Below are positions 34,980 to 46,301 of a DNA stretch of 64,000 nucleotides, piece after piece (within the stretch, counting starts at the first letter, position 1; every line of letters begins with the position of its first letter). This stretch comes from Litoditis marina (lineage: Eukaryota; Nematoda; Chromadorea; Rhabditida; Rhabditidae), in assembly GCA_964036275.1 (NCBI GenBank), contig OZ038439.1, positions 6,826,169-6,890,168 of the forward strand, written 5' to 3'. The notes under the pieces are model-generated. The model ran no database searches, was not told where the DNA came from, and was given only the letters and a program-made list of their open reading frames with translations. Position numbers and translations under genes: made by a program.

Positions 34980-35268
34980 GGCGGTTTACACATGCAACCA
35001 GGTTGCATGCAACCAAAATGCAACCGGGTTGCATGTGTAAACAAAATTAGGTTGCTTTCCAAATGCAACCGGGTTGCTTTTGGTTGCTTTTCAAATGCAA
35101 CCAAACACTCAATTTTTTGACATTTTCCGGTTTTTAATGCAATTTGGTTGCTTTTGGTTGCATTTTAAAAGCAACCCGGTTGCATTTGGAAAGCAACCAA
35201 ACTGTCTTTACACATGCAACCTGGTTGCATTTTGGTTGCATGCAACCCGGTTGCATGTGTAATTGGCC
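34980..35268. mobile_element. Palindromic GGTTGCAT-repeat MITE with 9-bp target duplication
   Basis: Starts GGCGGTTTACACATGCAACC and ends GGTTGCATGTGTAATTGGCC. Both halves are built from iterated GGTTGCAT/ATGCAACC words. Flanked by GGGAATCCG at 34971-34979 and 35269-35277. It lies inside the larger TIR element. Confidence 0.85.
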
Positions 35269-35336
35269 GGGAATCCGTGACATTTGATTGTTCGCTCTTG
35301 TCTGCAAATCCGAAAATAAGTAGGTTTTTGAGTTTG

Positions 35337-35470
35337 TTACACTGTTAGTCAATTGCTTAGTCACGTGAAACATGTCAAGCGCAGAAGAATTGACAAACAT
35401 GCAATGACCTAGTGCATGATTAGAATACCTCATTAGACAAACTCCACGTGACTACTCATTTAACTTTCAG
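35337..35470. repeat. Dispersed repeat, CACTGTTAGTCAATTG family, copy 1
   Basis: TACACTGTTAGTCAATTGCT ... CACGTGACTACTCATTT. Two more copies lie at about 40683-40822 (inverted) and 46735-46872. Confidence 0.65.
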
Positions 35471-35860
35471 AATAGTTTAGATAGGTCCTAATTACCGAAG
35501 TAGTTCATAATCAATAGTTCAGTTTGAAGTTTAAATGGAAATTATTGGTATCTTTTCGGATATCGTTGTTGTTGATGTTCTGTTGTATGAATGAATGATA
35601 TTTATCAACTATTTTTGTACCTGCTTTAACGGGATCAAACCCTTTCATTATTTCCGTTTTTCTGAGCCCAGGGAAGTTTTTTATACTTTTTTGGCCCAGT
35701 CGCCGCCCAGTCTGGGCCCAGTCGCCGCCCAGTCTTGGCCCACTCGCCGCCCACTCTGGGCCTACTAACGCGCTGACTGGCCGCTACTGGGCCACATGTG
35801 GGCGGCGACTGGGCCCAGACTGGGCGGCGACTGGGCCCCCATTGTCTTAGCGGCCGGGAC

Positions 35861-36544
35861 GCAGGATGGGGAAAGGTGGCCCACGGCGTTCTCGCCTACA
35901 GTAATTTTTGCGATTAAACTTGTATTGAGCTCCGTCCACAAAGTTTTCGTGGCGGGACACTGTATCCCACTGCAATTTGGAACGGTGCCATCACTAATTC
36001 GCTGCGTATCGCGCTTATTTTCACGCGAATCATTTGCGGAGCGTCTCAAATCGAGGACGCGAGTTCCTTATTTAATAAAGCTGTTCTTGGGAACGCCGTG
36101 GGCCGGATACTGCTGCGAACTCGGAACGTGAATTGTGTTCTGACTCTGACTTGATCTTTGTCACGTGGTTGCTTTTTTGTTCCAAAAGAATAGAAAATTT
36201 GCTGATTTCTAAAGTGCCTAGTTACGACGCCCAACCCTGCAGAATCCGATAAGACGTAGTCTGCAAGTAATTCAGAATTCTTTTAACGATTATCTGTATG
36301 TTCTTTTTTGACAGACAACTCCATATTTTATCACTATTTCAACACAGCGATAGTAGACCGTAGAGTACACGGAAGTAGAGGGATTTTAAACTCTGAAATG
36401 TAGTTTAATGTAACAAACACATCATAATTTGATCGGAAATGAGTTTTGTTCTCTTAAACTCTATCCAAAATTGGGAAGAAAAACGTATCAAACCAACCTG
36501 CTTCCAGGAATTTCCTAATCCACAGCCTTTTCAATAATGTACAC
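35861..36544. other. Upstream region of galactosyltransferase copy 1
   Basis: No gene. Conserved in unit 2 at 60398-61084. Contains the word CGCTGCGTATC that also occurs next to the duplication junction at 57.12 kb. Confidence 0.4.
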
Positions 36545-39500
36545 ATGGTTCGATTTCGAATGCATGCTCGTTACATGAAAATATGGATTCTGATTTTCAT
36601 ATCAATGATGTTAATTTGTCTTTTTAAAAATATTTCAACGAAGGACCGCACGAAACACAGAGGTACAATCACATATCAGATATTTTTTTTGCATACATGA
36701 TTAGGCATAACAGAATTTTCAGCTCTTGGTGAACATTTTCGTTGCTTTGCGAAAAAAACCCTGATTTTCTGAAACATGAACTTTCCTTGCATTGAACATG
36801 ATCTCCGCATTTTTAAACCTTGTGTTTTCAGTTTCCAAGCATAGAAACGGTTATGTGTTCGGACAGCCGTTTTCCTTCTTCAAACAAAAATGTTCCTCGG
36901 TAGGTTTTAGATCATTAATATGCAAACTCAAAACTGATTAATAATCGTAATGAAGTGTATTGGAATTTAATAAATTGTTCAAACATTCAAGCTGGTAATT
37001 CCTCTGTTTTGCTGTGCACTCTGCCCATGTTGTGGTAGTTTGGAAGTTGTACATGCATTACCGATATTTTCTCATTTAATAGTTTTGCTTTTGTTACTAT
37101 AGTCTGTTTCACCAATCGATGTACTTCTACAGTAATCCGTCAAATATTCAAGGGGGTGTTTTCTAATGAAAAAGTCAATACTTTGGTGTCAAATTTTCAG
37201 AGTTAGTAGTAGTAAACATGCAGAAGCTATAATAAATGAACATTTTGAGTTCTGAACACGTTAATATACCAAACATTGACCTGGAAGAGATAGCAGATCA
37301 CTGTAGAGGGTTATAAGTGGGTGGAACAAACTATATTTTAGTTGTTAAGGTTTCTCCTCTACTAAGGGGTCCTCTGAACGTGAATATGACTCTATTTCAA
37401 CTTAATCAACTCGCTACGTTCTATCCCGCCTACGAGATGGGAGGACACTATACACCGGAGGACTGTATCTCGAATCATAAGGTATAGGATGTTATATATT
37501 TTATTTGAAATGTTGTAAAACCACAAAACTTTGTATAACAACCATAAGAAAATTGAATAATGAAGTAGATGTTCAGTACCCACATTATGTCGGTTCACAA
37601 TAAGGTTTAGGGATATTATAATGTAATTCTGCTTCCAAATGAAGACATATGTGTACTGTATGTTTCAAATTATGCTGTGTACCGACGCGTGTTTGTGGCT
37701 CGCGACTCTCGTTTGGCCGTTTGAAAAGGGAACGCTTGCGAACTAATGACCTAGAGGCTGACAGGATGTAACGACAAATGTTATTTCATTCGATGTATAG
37801 TCGCCATTTTCCCCATAAAGACAGCAGAGGGTTCGATTGATTGAGCGATGCGGGGCGAGCGGTCGTTGGTTATCTGCCAGCAGTTGAGAGAGTGAGTAGA
37901 TCAATGATACGCAGACAAATTGGCCGCTCGCCAAACCCCGCCCCATACAAAGTCGATGGTACGGTGTCCACAACGGTTTGACAAATCCTATAATTGTACT
38001 TTGATCCCGCTGTCCATTAGTCGTGGTTCGAAACATGCTGGATAACCAGAACAGACTACAATCTGGCATTCACTGACAATTCATTCGTGTTTTCCAGACA
38101 GCCATAGTGGTTCCGTACAAAAACAGATCTCGCCATCTTCGATTATTTCTCAACAATCTCCATTTCTTTCTGCGACGACAACAACTGGACTATGTCATTT
38201 TCGTGGTAGAACCAATGGGAGAGGACACTTTCAACAGGGCTAAGGTCATTTTAAAATGGTGTTTATCACACGAAATTGTAACAACGATACGTTAACAAAG
38301 TCAACTTCATTTAGAGTTCTCTGTATGGAATGTAACGCATCAAAATTTTGATTTGCGATTACACCGAGCATCAAACTATAAATCCCGAACAACAGAACAA
38401 CTACGCCCGAATGCATTCAAACCTTTACCGTGTCTACTTCAGCATCACTACATCTATGTATTAATGGTTCAATTTTATCTTTCAAAAAACAAAGTACAAC
38501 TGTTTTATCAATGTTATATTTGTTTGTGCTCAAAGTGCATTCAGTGCTTTCTAGTTGATGAACATTGGCTATCTGGAGGCGATGAGATTCTATCCCTTCG
38601 ACTGTTTTGTTTTCCACGATGTTGACCTGATTCCAATGGACGATCGGATACCGTATACCTGTCACGACTCACCTGCGCATCTAAGTCGGGCGATTGACAA
38701 GTTCCACTACGGGTGAGAGGATACATAGATTTTGTATGTACATACGTTTTCCATTATACGAACGTATTTCGAGATTTAATTTCATGAAATAAATGACAGT
38801 ACCAACTTCTCAATGCAAGCTTTGAAAGACCTATGCGGACATTCCAAAAATGTTTCAAGACATTTATTTTTATTATAGTTTAATCACTTCCATACTCACA
38901 GCCAAATTCATATTCACAGTACTCAGAGTCAAGGTCAAAACTGGTAGTTTTGAGTTTTCTCTGTTGTAGCTCAAATTTCCGTTCAGTCTTCCGTATCTCC
39001 AATATTTTGGCGGAGTCTGTGCTTTCGCCACGAAAGATTATCGATTGATAAATGGAGCCTCGAATCGATTTTGGGGCTGGGGCGGAGAGGACGACGAATT
39101 GCTCATACGGTAGGCTGACTATTTCAATAAACTAATTAAGCTCCGCCCATCTTGTAATCTTATGGAAATTTGGGGGTATAGTTCGCACATTTCCCAACTG
39201 GACTTGGGCAGCTTGCCAATGAACAATAGAAATTTATGTGGAGGGTTCTTCCCCTTAGTTATAATTTGTATTCAGTGAAACTTTCTGTAAAATATATGTA
39301 TTCTCTAAATAACAGTCTTCCAAAGTTTTTGGCACGCTGCCAACGAGTCCAGTTGGGAAATGTGAGCACTATAAGTGAGGTGCAACCAAATAATGGCGAG
39401 ATTGATCGGAAATCACAGCATTAATGACAAAGATGTCTGCAACAGATAGTGACCAACCTACAGACACACAATCCACGATCAACGACCGCTCGCCCCGCAT

Positions 39501-42355
39501 CGCTCAGTCAATTGAGACCTCTACTGTCTTCTTCATGGCGAAAATGGCAACTATATTTTGATTAGAGTGGTTACGTCTGGGGTAGAGGCGAAACCTACAA
39601 CTTTCTGTTTCTCTCCTCTCTGTTTCGTGTTCAATTTAGTTTATATTTTTATAACTGAGCTTCTCTCTTTTTTATTTATGTTGTTTCACAGTTCACCTGA
39701 TTTCCCCATTGTGTCGTGAATAACGTTGCAGAACAACGTCATCTGGTTTTAATATCAGTCGACCTTTGACGGGAATTGCGCGATATCGGATGCTGCGACA
39801 CCGGGGGGAGAAGGCGAACCCGCTAAACAGGTTGAGAGTTACAACATATTTTCTGTATTTTGGTTTCGAAACAGTGCACAATTTACGTAATTTGCTTTGA
39901 ATCACCTGGATTAAGCCACAGAAACAGCGAAATAGGCAACAGACACCGTATAATAACTCACGTGGTCATTCTGCTGATGAGTGCGTAGGAGTTTTCGCCA
40001 AATGATAGCAGAGTGAGTTATAGTGTTGGCTCTTTCCAAAGCCTATAAGGTGTATGTATTTCTATCCCGCTGTATTTGTAGTTTGCTCCCGTGTCTTGAA
40101 ACCAAAAAGTATAGCGTGTTTACTCGAACTAACTACAGCTCAGCTATGATGATCTTCTGATTCCTAACCTTGCTGCTATGTTCCCATAAACGAAATTCTC
40201 TTTCGTGACCGTTTTGATATTCACTAAATTATGCGGTTGTGAAGGGTTATTACACTTGGAATAATAGCCCGAGCACTAATATAAAATAGAATAAACTAGA
40301 GTAGAAGGATCCCGGACTATTAGCCACAACACCCTGTATTGGAATAGACGACCACCAGAATGGCACCTAGGGATAGGGAAAGGTCATGCGTCGCAAGCTT
40401 GTTATAACTGCGGTACCTTTTTGAAGTTTGAATATCACCACCATGCAAGAATAACTTCAATAGACGCCAAAAATTGAATCTCGACCAAATTCGATGAGCA
40501 ATGTATCATTTGAATGGAAAATGTCAGGCGAGTTTGTTCGTAGGGTAGACTTCGAAATATACTTTTGAATGATTGTAAAAAAATTAATTGCAATAGTTTC
40601 ATTAGTAAAATCATGAAATCTGGCAACAAATATGTAGATGTAGATATATAACATTGTTACTCTTTAGTTGTACCATACAAATGGTATACTAGAAGTAAAT
40701 CGAATAGTCACGTGAAGATAGCATTCTATTGAGGAATCGTGAACTTTGTCATTGCACGTTTCTGAGTTTTGCTGTGTTCAACATGTTTCACGTGACTGTG
40801 CAATTGACTAACAGTATACATGGGTATAACAAAAGGGTAACATGTTATGTACAGCCCTATTAGAAATATGGCTAGAAATGTCATCAAATCGAGGCAACAA
40901 GAAAGAAGAACAAGAACGTTAAATGAAAGTATGTAAATTATTATTTTCATTACTCATTCAAGCATGTAGAATGAGGATGATTCCTAATTTAAAGTATGTA
41001 TTGAGAGACAGAGTTCAACGTATGCTAGAATTTCGGAATTAAAAAAAGCAAAGTATGAATTACACATTGCAATTGAATTACATACAAAATAGAAAAATCT
41101 CATGTTTTGTGTTCTCATGTTCTAAATCTTAAAGACTGCTTTGAGATGCGAAGTTTGAATGAGTGGTTTGTAACTGGTTATCACATTCAAGTATTCGTCT
41201 GACTAGTAAAAAGAAAACTACCACTTTTCACCGTCTATTTTTAAAACAAATTCAAAACTACATCTTATGAGCGAATAACTAGGATGAACCTCCATAGAAC
41301 ATGATTCTTCCTCTCATTATGTACACTGAATCTTGTACGAAAACCAAGATGTAAGAGACTTTGATAAATATAGCAGCGTTTCTCTGTGTTTGGGCATGAA
41401 GCTACGGAATGAAAGAGTAGTTGTGGTGAGTGTAAAGAATAAATATCGAGCGATTGTGCTGAATGATTGATTATTCTTCCAAGAGCCCGCCACGGCTTGA
41501 TCAACTTACACTAACGTCCAAATGTGCCACAATTATCACGCTACTCATCACAATCAGTTACCGAAGGTTTGGCGCACGCAAAGACGTCCATCATGAATAA
41601 CTGATAACAATTACCAGGAAATAAAATAATTGATTCTGAATTTAACTTTAAACTATCTCAAAACATTCAGAGAACGTAGTTTACCATTTATTGTAATTCC
41701 TCTTCACTCTGTGATTTCAATGATATATTTTGTTCAAAATTAAGTGCACCCACACCATAATATGATTTCAACAGTTTCAAGCGTATCCTTCTCGTAAGTT
41801 CATAACCGGGCACTTGGTGGCTATCTGTGACCCAAATTATCTCCGACGGCCATCGAGAGCCAAGTTGTGGCTAAACTGTGGCTAATAGTCCTAAGCCCAG
41901 AGTAGAATATTCATTGAAGGGAAGAATCGAATCTTTATTGAAGATATAAAGATAAAAATGGTTGAGTTTTTTGTCGCATGGTTACTGTATATCACTATTC
42001 TATGACGGGCTTCTTTAATGCTTCCGAACCAACCGAAGTAGTTATGTAATAGGCGGTTCTCCTCTTGACTGCGGTGTTTTTCTCTGTTCTGATTCTGGCA
42101 GGATTGGTTGACGTGATGTCAGAAATGTTCATTTGTATAATAGTAGAGAATGTCTTGTACATATTCAGATGTCGTTTTGATCTACTGCGAAAAGCGCGTT
42201 CTTCGTGGAGAAGAGACGGTCTCAAAACAACCCTCTATGACGTCATTTCAATAGAGAGAATGCCCACTTTCACACATGTAAAGGCAAGTCTCTTCGAGTG
42301 TTCAAATAATCCCTGGAAAAAGTTTAAACACGGGAGTCTTCAGTGGACAACGTAA
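36545..42355 (+). CDS. Beta-1,4-galactosyltransferase-family glycosyltransferase, copy 1 (8 exons, 343 aa)
   Basis: Family GT7 enzymes add Gal or GalNAc from a UDP-sugar in the Golgi; worms use members in glycolipid and proteoglycan synthesis (bre-4, sqv-3), and I cannot say which orthologue this is. Exons: 36545-36662, 36832-36899, 37350-37481, 38098-38244, 38555-38712, 38987-39109, 39732-39830, 42169-42355. Phases sum to 1032 nt. Type II layout: short basic cytosolic tail, membrane anchor IWILIFISMMLICLF, stem, then SPLLRGPL, MGGHYTPEDC, TAIVVPYKNRSRHL, FHDVDLIPMDD (metal-binding DVD), YLQYFGGVCAF, FWGWGGEDDE (donor/acceptor loop), ISRPLTGIARYRMLRH and RRDGLKTTLYDVISIERMP, the family end. 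Exon 3 uses an unusual TTAAG acceptor just past a MITE. The last intron is 2.3 kb. AATAAA follows at about 42590. Confidence 0.92.
37096..37335. mobile_element. MITE, ACTATAG family, copy 4 (galactosyltransferase intron 2)
   Basis: ACTATAGTCTGTTTCACC ... GTGGAACAAACTATA. Its right end lies 14 bp before exon 3. Also present in unit 2, so it predates the duplication. Confidence 0.85.
37794..37868. repeat. Inverted repeat arm, partner at 39472-39560
   Basis: Contains GAGCGATGCGGGGCGAGCGG and TAGTCGCCATTTTCCCCAT; the reverse complement occurs at 39472-39560. Both arms are kept in unit 2 (62330-62405 and about 63830-63915). Confidence 0.7.
39179..39371. mobile_element. TA-flanked MITE (Tc1/mariner-like target), unit 1 only
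   Basis: 193 bp, starts TAGTTCGCACATTTCCCAAC and ends GTTGGGAAATGTGAGCACTA; flanked by TA at 39177-39178 and 39372-39373. Unit 2 has GGGGGTAAGTGAGG at about 63722-63735 with a single TA, the empty site. Lies in galactosyltransferase intron 6. Confidence 0.92.
39472..39560. repeat. Inverted repeat arm, partner at 37794-37868
   Basis: CGACCGCTCGCCCCGCATCG and CGAAAATGGCAACTATATTT are inverse to the left arm. The arms enclose galactosyltransferase exons 4-6. Confidence 0.7.
40683..40822. repeat. Dispersed repeat, CACTGTTAGTCAATTG family, copy 2 (inverted; intron 7)
   Basis: Ends GTGCAATTGACTAACAGTATA; begins TACTAGAAGTAAATCGAATAGTC, the inverse of the other copies. The rest of this 2.3-kb intron (39831-42168) shows nothing else I can name. 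Confidence 0.65.
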
Positions 42356-42877
42356 ATGCAAATCTGTGACGGCGAAGAATTTTATGCGGTACACCCGTAA
42401 GTATGAATAGGGCAGTATTTCCGGTTTTTCAAGTCGTGAAACATTTTAGTTTGGAAGAGGTTTTCAAAAATTGTACTTGGATGTTTCCAGGTCGACCTGA
42501 AGGAGAGAAGGAGTAAATTCCTGGAGAGGTTCACACGATGCAAAAACTTCTGATGCAGACGCCGAGTGCGTTCGAGACTTTTATAAAGTAATAAACAACG
42601 TTTCTTTGGCGTCTTGTACATGTAAACACCGTGTGATACAATGTGTCAAATACTTAAATGCGTTGGATAATAACTGTAAATATCGCGTAATTTGTTACTT
42701 TATGTCAGTATGAAGCGTTGAAAGTGGTGTTTGTGCGGTGCTTTTTGCTCTGGATGAGTCCCGAGTCAGTTCTCACAACCGTCCCGGCTTCTATTGCGAT
42801 ACATTGTAAGATCACAACTCTTCAATCTGTAGATCAAACACGATTTCTTGAACTTTATTTCACATGTCTGCCCAGAA
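42356..42877. other. Convergent intergenic region, galactosyltransferase and amylase 3' ends
   Basis: Contains AATAAA for the plus-strand gene (about 42590) and, on the minus strand, AATAAA at 42854-42859, about 20 nt past the amylase stop. No further gene. Confidence 0.5.
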
Positions 42878-45800
42878 CTAGAACGAGTCGATTGTGCAAC
42901 TCCCCTCTCCCCATTCGAACACATTGACCGCCCCACATTTGGCAATATGATTGTTGGTTGAAAAGGGGGCGGAGCCTCCGATTGACCCGGAACAGCCCGA
43001 TTGGTGGATGTCCATTTCAGAGCCAATGTCGGGCGGAACGTAGCCCTGCAATGAGCAATTGTACTTTTTATGTTTTGATCGACCATAAACACTTACGTGT
43101 TATCATGTAAAACCTAACATCAGCAGTAACTAGCAAAGATGGGAGAAAAGTTCTATATTGCCAGTTTCAGACTATCAAGTTACATAAGTCTTTCACTACT
43201 ACAGAAACTTCTTTATAATCTGTATTATCTACAAACATACCTTCAGCTCGAACCATCCCTGGTCTGTTTTGGTACAATCCATGTATAATTGTACCATCCA
43301 ATACCCTTCTCCGTACTTGTTCAATGGCTGATATTCAATTGCGGTTGTGTCATTAGTAGAATAGGCTAAGGGAGTTCCAAAGGGTGGTTGACCGTCGTGC
43401 GTTCCTAGGAAAAACGCAAATCTCGTAAAAATGTGGAAGAATTTTTCTGTACAACCTGAAGATGCTAATCGAATCACGTGATCAAGGCGAGGAAAAGATT
43501 GGTTTAGCGGTGCAGAAGATGACTGGTTGCAGTCTTTTTCACTACGCGATTGCCGCGCAGCCGTGTACGGAGGCCACTTTTTCGACACAATTCGAAATAT
43601 GTCAAAAGTTTCAATATAATATTACCCTGTCTCTGCTCGGCGCCCTCAAAATCGAGATAGTTGTCCATATCACTCCAAGTGAGATATTCATCGAATACGA
43701 ATGGAACTGTTGTATTGTGTACAATTGGAATGGCACACGGATCAGAAGATTGTTGGAAAGGGCCGGACTTGCATTCTGAAACATTTGATTGTACTAATTA
43801 TATGACGTATTGAGCCGTTTGCTATCTCTGGCTCGTGACTGAGCGATGTAATCAGTGACTCTTGAATTCTTCAAACGACTCTTTTTTATTTTGAACGCGC
43901 ATTTGGATCGAAACAGGCCTATTTTTTTCCGATAAGTCGTCATAACTGTTGTTATCAAGTTTTCTCATGGAAATTGTTTCTTTCTGAACTAGTGAAGCGA
44001 CTTTTGGGGTTTCGCTACAAATGAAATAATCAATAACTATCGTGATCTACCGACTTCCTTGATGGAGGTCCCTGGTTCCCCCTCGAATGAACACAAATTC
44101 TCCCGACGAGGTGGATTTCTTCAGGAAAACCACTGTTTTCTTGAAAGAAGACGGGATAGAATGGTTCTCAGAGGGCGGGCCTCCTGGAACATGAGAATCA
44201 GTACTCTAATAAAACGTAAACTCAAAAGGTGAGGTGTAAAACGGTTCAAAACTTCAAATAATGCTTAGTACGAGTGCAGAACTCAGTCTCTTTATGCTTT
44301 TCCAAGTTCGAGCCAAGTCGCTCTTACTGGTGTTCATTGCGTGAACATATATTTTGATAACTTACCAATTTTCGAGGCAAAACTAATTGCAACGGCTGCC
44401 TGTCGTGTTACCTGGATGAAAGCGGTACCTGAAAACATTTCATAATAATCTCCAATTATGTTCCACAAAAACAGTTTGTCACTTTTTGCTTGAAAATATT
44501 TGTGATTAGTTGGAAAACATCTAAATCTCTACCCTTCACATTCTCTTGCTTTTCTGTAGACTATGAATTAACAAACCAACAGAAATGTAACGAAAACTAA
44601 CAATGGGTAAACCCTCACCGTCACTCCTTACTGTAATTGTGTCTCCAGTGCATTTTTCATTGTGTAGACTACCCCCATATTGGTCACAATAGTCTCCCGC
44701 GGGAAGGGTCGTTTGGAAGAATCTAGATAATACAATATAAAGTTTATTCGCGACTAAACACGTGTCTTTTCACATTGGTATATGTTGCACTCCAACTACA
44801 AGTGAGAAGAACGAATGATTATTACTCAAATTAACTCTGCAAAACTAAAAAGTACTGATATTGGAGATAACATCAAAGACAAATCGGGAAGTGCCCAGTT
44901 CGAAATTCTTTCTGTTTTGAGATTGTTCGTCGATTCGTTGAGAACAAACTTTTTTCTAGTCCATACAAAATATTAAAATATTCTCGATGTTGAACTAGTA
45001 AACCGCATTGTTGAATTGATTCGACTAGTCAAATTTATGTATAAAAAGTGCTAACTTGGAAAATGTAGTGTTTTGTCCGTTTAGAGCGAAGAATCCCTTT
45101 CCACTTCGAGCAAACGCCAAGCGGTTGTAGTCGGTGAAAATCTGGAGATTGATTAGAAGATTTTTGTTGTGTGATTGAGAAAAAGGTGAATCTTTCATAG
45201 CAAAACATTGTTCCTATCATTGATAAAGGCCTTGATTTCGTGAAAAAAATAATGTCAACTTACTTCGTCGACGGCTGTGCCAGTGACTGCTGAACGGAAC
45301 TTGGCCATTTCTCTGAAATTCAAATACACGATCCTATATTTGGTATGTTTTTCGACCACCTCGATATAAAAGTGTTTCTTTTCGGTTGAACTCCCTGTGA
45401 AAAAACATCATCATATCTGTTTACCTAATAGTACTCCATCTATGTTCACATTCCCAGCCCGAGTAGATATTACAAGTCCCATCTTCGTTGAAAGTAGGAG
45501 AAGTTGTCTGAAAAAAGTCATTGTCGAGTGTAATAAATATTCATCGAATTACATCGGAGACCAGAAATTGAATACAAACAGAGAGAAACTCCCAGCAAAA
45601 CATGGAAACAGAACAAAATAAAAAATATAATGACTTTTGACTTTTTTTCAGACAACTTCTCCTACTTTCAACGAAGATGGGACTTGTAATATCTACTCGG
45701 GCTGGGAATGTGAACATTTGTTCACTCAGCTACATTGACTCGTTTCGAGAAATTCACAGCAACGAGTTCTGCGAGTATTAGTTCCATCCGACCTGCCAAC

Positions 45801-45964
45801 TAAACCGCGTGACCTACCGCATATCCAGTGGCCGCTCCAGAATTCGGAGGTCCCTTATTTCCGTCAGTGAATCGATATCCACTCATTACACGTGGATATC
45901 CGTATGGCCAGGCCAACATAAAAGACACCGCCATACGGTACTTATCTCCATCTTTGTAGCTCAC
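42878..45964 (-). pseudogene. Alpha-amylase, C-terminal ten exons only (5'-truncated here)
   Basis: Alpha-amylase (GH13) hydrolyses starch. Exons 5' to 3': 45964-45818, 45507-45425, 45312-45264, 45141-45056, 44722-44619, 44428-44366, 44183-44055, 43775-43626, 43404-43241, 43045-42878 (stop), joining in phase to 380 codons. Matches: end of the catalytic domain [20 protein letters not shown] and GDGTC-type loop EDGTCNIYSGWECEHRW; RLAFARSGKGFFALN; the amylase C-terminal domain TTLPAGDYCDQYGG; then a metazoan extra C-terminal module with FVFIRGGTRD, MDNYLDFEGAEQRQG and TKTDQGWFELKGYVPPDIG. None of the three catalytic acidic residues is present, since their exons would lie to the right and were not found up to 57 kb. 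The remaining reading frame is clean. The 44055 donor (GTCGGT) is uncertain. It may be a truncated copy, or the 5' exons may lie outside the window. Confidence 0.88.
45630..45717 (+). pseudogene. Inverted partial duplicate of an amylase exon
   Basis: Plus-strand TTTTTTCAGACAACTTCTCC through GGGAATGTGAACAT is the reverse complement of 45441-45523, i.e. the second amylase exon here with its acceptor. The arms are near-identical with a ~105-bp spacer, giving a hairpin in the amylase intron. Confidence 0.88.
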
Positions 45965-46014
45965 CTGAACGAATTTGCGTAGTAATTCATAAAATGTGAA
46001 ACAAAAACGTGCTC

Positions 46015-46085
46015 AGGGGTGAGTGGTCGCGTGGTTAACGTTTTTCTCTCGCTCCATGTGACCTGAGTTCGATTCCTGCCCCCTG
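46015..46085 (+). other. tRNA-like segment, possible SINE head
   Basis: GGTCGCGTGGTTAACG resembles an RNA polymerase III A box and GAGTTCGATTCC a B box, about 30 bp apart. It does not fold as a clear tRNA by eye, so a tRNA-derived SINE or decayed tRNA is more likely. Confidence 0.4.
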
Positions 46086-46140
46086 CGGTGTTTACATGCC
46101 TAACCGCATTAGCATAAGCTGCTCACAGAGCTCAGAGTAC

Positions 46141-46301
46141 GTATGCTAAAAGATGCCGGCACCTTCATCCCATCCTGCGTCTCCTCAAACATACGCTATT
46201 TCTCGGCTGTCACATCCCCCGCCGGGATGCAGGAGGCGATAAATAGTGAGGGAGAGCGAGAGACGCAGGATGGGATGAAACTGCCGGGATCTTCCAGCAT
46301 A
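46141..46301. mobile_element. TIR MITE with GTATGCT ends
   Basis: TATGCTAAAAGATGCCGGCA ... and TCATCCCATCCTGCGTCTC at the left are matched inversely by GAGACGCAGGATGGGATGAA ... GATCTTCCAGCATAC at the right. Confidence 0.8.

Larger units (their letters stand above)
32991..35855. mobile_element. 2.9-kb non-autonomous TIR element, unit 1 only
   Basis: Left end ACGCTCAGACAATGGGGGCC is matched by the inverse at the right end (GGGCCCCCATTGTCTTAGCG). The right subterminal region is an array of GCCCAGTCGCCGCCCA-type words and the left holds single related words. The block is flanked by GGGAC (32986-32990, 35856-35860), while unit 2 at about 60396-60400 has the uninterrupted site with a single GGGAC. 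Interior: an inverted pair of GGGGACGAGGG-rich segments (34376-34450, 34577-34633) and a nested MITE. No transposase frame. Confidence 0.88.
30150..39639 (+). repeat. Unit 1 of a large direct duplication (visible part)
   Basis: Matches 57142-64000 in order and orientation: the end of BROX exon 11 through its 3' UTR, the small minus-strand gene, and the galactosyltransferase exons 1-6. Unit 1 alone carries the 2.9-kb TIR element at 32991 and the MITE at 39179. The end given here is where the window cuts the partner copy, not a true boundary. Confidence 0.93.

Noticed and set aside
39361..39425. Segment reading VQPNNGEIDRKSQH considered as the last galactosyltransferase exon
   Set aside because: It lacks a good acceptor and hits a stop; exons at 39732-39830 and 42169-42355 match the family and keep phase.
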